9,042 nucleotides of DNA from an uncultured Eubacteriales bacterium. Lineage in GTDB: Bacteria > Bacillota > Clostridia > Christensenellales > Christensenellaceae. Under the pieces are notes generated by a model. It had not been told where the DNA came from, did not search any database, and saw nothing but the letters and a program-made list of their open reading frames with translations. Where the stretch lies: assembly GCA_905193725.1 (NCBI GenBank), contig CAJJPW010000076.1:1-9042 (forward strand), in the 5' to 3' direction. Position 1 is the first letter of the stretch. Every line of letters begins with the position of its first letter. Positions 6,338 through 9,042 of the stretch are shown in pieces. The position numbers and the translations under genes are program-made.

Positions 6338-6470
6338 GATTATGTGTTAGTCCTTCTATTCTTGTAAAAGGTTCCTTTCAAATGATACCGTGAAATGGTA
6401 CAGAATGCAAGCAAGCAGAAGAGTTTTGACGCAATAGGGAAAGGAGAAGAGATTGTGGCGGCGAGAACAT

Positions 6471-6496
6471 GGGAAAAGCCTGTTAGGCTTTTTCCC
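6471..6496 (-). terminator. Hairpin terminator of the ABC-F gene
   Basis: GGGAAAAGCCT (6471-6481) and AGGCTTTTTCCC (6485-6496) form an 11-bp stem with a 3-nt loop, about 15 nt after the stop of the ABC-F gene. The T-run lies inside the 3' arm and not beyond it, so termination may be partial and could work on either strand. Confidence 0.65.
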
Positions 6497-6510
6497 AACA
6501 GATACTCTGC

Positions 6511-8007
6511 TTATGGCCTTTCACAAAACGATGTTAAGTCCACTACCTGTGTGGCGATATTCTGACGAAAGGCCAAATCGTGTTCTACAAAGAGCAGGGT
6601 AGGGCAGTGCTGTAAGATCAAATCCTCTATTTGCATGCGGGAGAACACATCAATGAAGTTTAAGGGCTCATCCCAAACATAGAGATGAGCTGGTTCACAG
6701 AGGCTGGCAGCCAGCAGCACCTTCTTTTTCTGCCCACCGCTAAAGTGAGCCATATCCTTTTCAAACTGAACCCTCTCAAAATCCAGCTTGCGCAAAATTG
6801 TCTTGAACAGGCTCTCGTCAATCCCTCGCTCTCTAGCAAAGTCCGTCAAATTGCCGTGAAGATGGGAGGTGTCTTGGGGAATATACGAGATCTTCAGGCC
6901 ACTTCCTACCATCAGATCCCCAGTATGGTGGATATCCTCGCCACAAATCAGCTTGAGCAGGCTGGATTTCCCGCAGCCGTTTTTGCCAGATAGGGCAATG
7001 CGGTCTCCCTGACAGAGGGAAAAGCATATGTCGCTGCACACCTGCTTTTGCCCATAGAATAGAGAAAGGTGGCTGGCCTGTACCAAAGGGCTGTGGTGAT
7101 AGGCAAGGGAGGGAATTTTTAAGCTGTCATAGGACTCAATGTTGTGGAGCAGTTTGGATTTTTCGGAAATTGCCGCCTGTTTTCTCCCTTCAATACTCTT
7201 GGCGCGCTTCATCATCTTAGCGGACTGATGTCCGATATACCCTCGATCCAGCTTTGCCCCTGCCTCTTGTCTGTATTTGCTCTTTTCTACCTGATTCGAC
7301 CAACGGGCAGTGCGCTGCATTGCAGTGGAAAGCCGGCCAATTTCTTTTTGCAATTTCTGATTTTCTGCAAATTCAAAGCGGTCTTGCTGCTGCTTGTTCT
7401 CCCACCAGGAGGAGAAGTTCCCCTTTTGGATTTGGATGTTTGCTCGATTGATAGAGAGTATGTGATCCACACAAAAGTCCAGCAGATTTCTATCGTGAGA
7501 GACCAAGATAAACCCACGTTTTCGCTTGAGATATCTGCCTACAGTCTCCCGGGCGCTGGCATCCAGATGGTTGGTGGGCTCGTCAATGAGCAAAAAACGG
7601 TTAGAGCCCAGGAACAAAGCAGCCAAGAGCACCTTAGTCTGTTCCCCCTGAGATAGAGTGGAAAAGGAGCGATAAAGCACCTCACAGGAGACGTCCAATA
7701 GGGAAATTTCCCGTATGATTTCCCAATCCATGGATTCTGGGCAAATTTTTTGCAGCACGTCCAGCGTACATTGAGATGGATCATCCACCGGGTAGGGAAA
7801 GTACTCGAAGATAGCCTCTCCATGGATACTCCCTTGATATGGGTATTTGCCCAACAGTAGATTGAAAAAGGTGGTTTTACCCCGACCGTTTCTGCCGATA
7901 AGGCCTAGTTTCCAATTGGTATCGATTTGGAAACTGGTATTTTCAAAGATATTGTCGTAGCTGCCCTCATAGGCAAAAGTTAAATTCGATACTTTTATGA
8001 TAGACAT
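6511..8007 (-). CDS. abc-f: Lsa-type ABC-F ribosomal protection ATPase
   Basis: A 498-residue cytoplasmic protein with two ATPase domains and no membrane segments. Domain 1: Walker A GRNGRGKTT (about 38-46), signature LSQGE (118-122), Walker B LLIDEPTNHLD (139-149). Domain 2: GKNGCGKSS (341-349), FSGGQ (422-426), VWDEPLNFID. The charged linker between them (about 205-300) is the segment that reaches the peptidyl-transferase centre in ribosome-protecting members. Wording such as TNWKLGLIGRNGRGKTT and DEPLNFIDVF is close to Lsa(A), also 498 residues, whose group confers resistance to lincosamides, streptogramin A and pleuromutilins. I chose the second ATG (8007), with AGGAGG 8 nt upstream; the first (8013) is only 2 nt from it. 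Activity against a given drug cannot be told from sequence. Confidence 0.92.
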   Translation of the reverse strand: MSIIKVSNLTFAYEGSYDNIFENTSFQIDTNWKLGLIGRNGRGKTTFFNLLLGKYPYQGSIHGEAIFEYFPYPVDDPSQCTLDVLQKICPESMDWEIIREISLLDVSCEVLYRSFSTLSQGEQTKVLLAALFLGSNRFLLIDEPTNHLDASARETVGRYLKRKRGFILVSHDRNLLDFCVDHILSINRANIQIQKGNFSSWWENKQQQDRFEFAENQKLQKEIGRLSTAMQRTARWSNQVEKSKYRQEAGAKLDRGYIGHQSAKMMKRAKSIEGRKQAAISEKSKLLHNIESYDSLKIPSLAYHHSPLVQASHLSLFYGQKQVCSDICFSLCQGDRIALSGKNGCGKSSLLKLICGEDIHHTGDLMVGSGLKISYIPQDTSHLHGNLTDFARERGIDESLFKTILRKLDFERVQFEKDMAHFSGGQKKKVLLAASLCEPAHLYVWDEPLNFIDVFSRMQIEDLILQHCPTLLFVEHDLAFRQNIATQVVDLTSFCERP

Positions 8008-8065
8008 ATACATCCCCTCCTAATTCTGCCGTGATTTTCGCTGGTTATCCCATTCACCTAGGCTT

Positions 8066-8106
8066 AAGAAAACAAGAAAAGCCGCAAGAAAGCGAATTCT
8101 TACGGC
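8066..8106 (-). terminator. Intrinsic terminator inside the ABC-F leader (attenuator)
   Basis: On the minus strand GCCGTAAGAA (8106-8097) pairs with TTCTTGCGGC (8090-8081), ten pairs including one U-G, across a 6-nt loop, and is followed directly by TTTTCTTGTTTTCTT. It stands about 45 nt before the ABC-F ribosome site and after the leader promoter, so it can only act on the ABC-F transcript. The segment TTTTTACG (8149-8142) can pair with its 5' arm (CGTAAGAA) and would prevent the terminator from forming. Confidence 0.8.
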
Positions 8107-8229
8107 GTAGTTCACACAGAATGAGTGGATTCATATGGTTGCGTAAAAAATGTTTCCTTTCTTGCCCGGTGCACAACAAAACAGACAGCCCAACGTCCGG
8201 CAAATGCTTTATTATGCAATATCCATTTC

Positions 8230-8250
8230 CTAGCAAGCAAAGTGATACAT
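8230..8250 (-). CDS. Leader peptide MYHFAC of the ABC-F gene
   Basis: A six-codon frame (ATG TAT CAC TTT GCT TGC TAG) placed about 25 nt after the predicted transcription start. The preceding TAAGGGGTGA differs from a perfect anti-16S match by one missing base and ends 5 nt before the ATG. Short leader peptides of this size, such as MYLIFM ahead of msrD, sense ribosome-targeting drugs by stalling ribosomes. The coding bases themselves can pair with a downstream segment, so a stalled ribosome would change the RNA fold. The function is inferred from position; there is no homology to check in six residues. Confidence 0.6.
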   Translation of the reverse strand: MYHFAC

Positions 8251-8282
8251 TTTTTCACCCCTTATATTATTTGTCAAAATTT

Positions 8283-8311
8283 ATTATACCATCCCTGGTT
8301 GAAGGTTGCAA
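8283..8311 (-). promoter_or_regulatory. Promoter of the ABC-F leader and gene
   Basis: TTGCAA (8311-8306) and a perfect TATAAT (8288-8283) on the minus strand, 17 bp apart. Transcription should begin near 8276. The promoter looks constitutive and strong, which fits control after initiation by the downstream terminator. Confidence 0.82.
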
Positions 8312-8340
8312 GGGAGAAGCAGAAGTTTGGGAGTACAACA

Positions 8341-8370
8341 GCAAAAGAGCAGGATGCCCCGCTCTTTTAC
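8341..8370 (-). terminator. Hairpin terminator between VOC and ABC-F genes
   Basis: GCAAAAGAGC (8341-8350) and GCTCTTTTAC (8361-8370) form an 8-bp perfect core, plus one G-C pair beyond a mismatch, with a 10-nt loop. On the minus strand the 3' arm gives GCTCTTTTGC. It sits just upstream of the ABC-F promoter and would insulate it from the VOC gene. It could work in both directions. Confidence 0.6.
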
Positions 8371-8394
8371 AATAAGTGTGAGGATATTTTACAT

Positions 8395-8457
8395 GAAAAG
8401 AAGCCAAACACGCCTTTGCCGAATAAGCGAATTCCAATGGCCGGCCTGGCTCTTTTC
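8395..8457 (-). repeat. Long-loop inverted repeat after the VOC gene
   Basis: GAAAAGAAGCCA (8395-8406) pairs with TGGCTCTTTTC (8447-8457), 11 pairs with one bulged A and a loop of about 40 nt. On the minus strand the 3' arm is TGGCTTCTTTTC, so with the next hairpin it may end the VOC transcript. The long loop makes termination by this hairpin alone uncertain. Confidence 0.45.
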
Positions 8458-8502
8458 TATATGGTTATGATGTTTGAACAATAGAAAATAATGGGCAGAT
8501 AT

Positions 8503-8904
8503 TTATAGAACCTCTGTCAGCTCCAAATGCTCGTTGTCTGGTCCCCTAAAGAGAATCCACTTGGAACCCTGAGGAAACACAAGGGGATTATACACGATTT
8601 CCTTTGTTTCAAATGCCACGCCCCGAGTTTCTAACCGCTGCTTGACCTCTTCAATGTCTTCTACGGCAATGGCAATGTGGTCTACTGTGCCATCTTCCCG
8701 TTTGGGTGGCTCAGCAAATTTCACCAGCTCTAAAACAACGCTGCCGTTTTGGGCAAAGGCAATATCCACTGGTTGTCCATCGTCTCCATCGATGGTACAC
8801 TCCCAAGTGATATCAAATTCTAGCACATCCCGATAAAATGCCTTGGTTCTTTCCAAATCTGATACAAACACGCCCACATGGGCCAGCCCTTTCATTTCTC
8901 CCAT
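8503..8904 (-). CDS. VOC superfamily (glyoxalase-fold) protein
   Basis: A 133-residue cytoplasmic protein with the two beta-alpha-beta-beta-beta modules of the vicinal oxygen chelate fold, starting at GLAHVGVFVSDLERTKAFYRDVL and VDHIAIAVEDIEEVKQRL. The four expected metal ligands are present: H9, E59, H76 and E128. This HEHE set is seen in glyoxalase I, so a metal-dependent lyase or isomerase is possible, but the substrate cannot be named; fosfomycin- or bleomycin-type binding proteins share the fold. I chose the ATG at 8904, with AGGAGG 9 nt upstream; a longer frame to 8934 adds ten residues that cover the ribosome site. It has its own promoter and appears monocistronic. Confidence 0.9.
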   Translation of the reverse strand: MGEMKGLAHVGVFVSDLERTKAFYRDVLEFDITWECTIDGDDGQPVDIAFAQNGSVVLELVKFAEPPKREDGTVDHIAIAVEDIEEVKQRLETRGVAFETKEIVYNPLVFPQGSKWILFRGPDNEHLELTEVL

Positions 8905-8957
8905 TTTTTCATACCTCCTTTTAGCATTGGCCATCGGCCACTATCTACTGTACGTTT

Positions 8958-8986
8958 AGTCTACCATCAGAAAAAACTTATGTCAA
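8958..8986 (-). promoter_or_regulatory. Promoter of the VOC gene
   Basis: A perfect TTGACA (8986-8981) and TAGACT (8963-8958) on the minus strand, 17 bp apart. The expected start is near 8951, giving a leader of about 45 nt before the ATG. Confidence 0.8.
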
Positions 8987-8990
8987 TAAA

Positions 8991-9042
8991 AAAGAAAAAT
9001 AAAAAAAGGGGGCGCCGCTATCGACATTCTGTCGATAACGAG
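8991..9042 (-). terminator. Terminator of a gene beyond the right edge
   Basis: On the minus strand TATCGACA (9037-9030) and TGTCGATA (9026-9019) pair perfectly around a 3-nt loop, extendable by a U-G and a G-C pair, and CCCCCTTTTTTTATTTTT follows. About 11 GC-rich bases separate stem and T-run, so the full stem may use bases outside the window. It marks the end of an upstream minus-strand gene. Confidence 0.65.

Larger units (their letters stand above)
8008..8276 (-). promoter_or_regulatory. Leader of the ABC-F gene with alternative RNA folds
   Basis: About 270 nt lie between the predicted transcription start and the gene. Hand pairing shows, in order: leader codons 8242-8233 with 8165-8157 (CTTT and CTTGC around one bulged G); TTGCCGG 8203-8197 with CCGGGCAA 8169-8162 (one bulge), which uses the same 3' partner; an antiterminator helix 8149-8142 with 8104-8097; and the terminator. 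The first two are mutually exclusive, as are the last two. This is the layout expected of ribosome-mediated attenuation. Confidence 0.65.

Noticed and set aside
8054..8236. 60-codon minus-strand frame in the ABC-F leader (MLGNGYCIIKHL...)
   Set aside because: It begins at the ATG formed around the stop of the MYHFAC frame region, has no proper ribosome site, and runs through the attenuator hairpin; the six-codon frame has much better support.
8125..8484. 119-codon plus-strand open frame
   Set aside because: It runs antisense through the ABC-F leader, promoter and two hairpins, lacks a ribosome site, and is better explained by those elements.

Overview
The window comes from a Gram-positive anaerobe of the class Clostridia; gut Oscillospiraceae or Ruminococcaceae relatives are my best guess, and this is an inference. 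The signs are strong AGGAGG ribosome sites, a PrsA-type lipoprotein foldase, an Lsa-type ABC-F protein, a TPP riboswitch, and SPFH and zinc-ribbon proteins of a type common in Firmicutes. Every gene I accept lies on the minus strand, so the window is transcribed from right to left.

From the right edge: a terminator for an unseen gene; a VOC (glyoxalase-fold) gene with its own promoter; two hairpins; an Lsa-like ABC-F gene behind a leader of about 270 nt. That leader carries a strong promoter, a six-codon peptide (MYHFAC) and an intrinsic terminator in front of the gene, which is the layout of an antibiotic-responsive attenuator. Next come a PrsA-like parvulin lipoprotein, which starts at TTG and has direct repeats in its promoter, and a membrane DUF3810-type putative zinc metallopeptidase. 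The last two look like a cell-envelope pair.

The middle holds a self-contained tRNA-Val(CAC) unit with promoter, tRNA and perfect 19-bp hairpin terminator. It is followed by about 1 kb without a convincing gene. Partial copies of the tRNA 3' end and a second, 34-bp imperfect repeat lie there, suggesting an old recombination or integration scar.

The left third holds a two-gene operon: an SPFH/band-7 protein with three C-terminal zinc ribbons, then a four-helix membrane protein with a cytoplasmic coiled coil. Downstream, a strong ribosome site leads into the first ~20 codons of a zinc-ribbon protein (MAVFKCKMCGG...) that then breaks off. The breakpoint runs into a strong promoter that drives a TPP riboswitch cut by the window edge, so a thiamine-related gene probably lies just outside on the left.

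The most interesting undescribed element is the ABC-F leader. The repeat-containing foldase promoter, the truncated zinc-ribbon gene beside the riboswitch, and the tRNA-end repeats follow.
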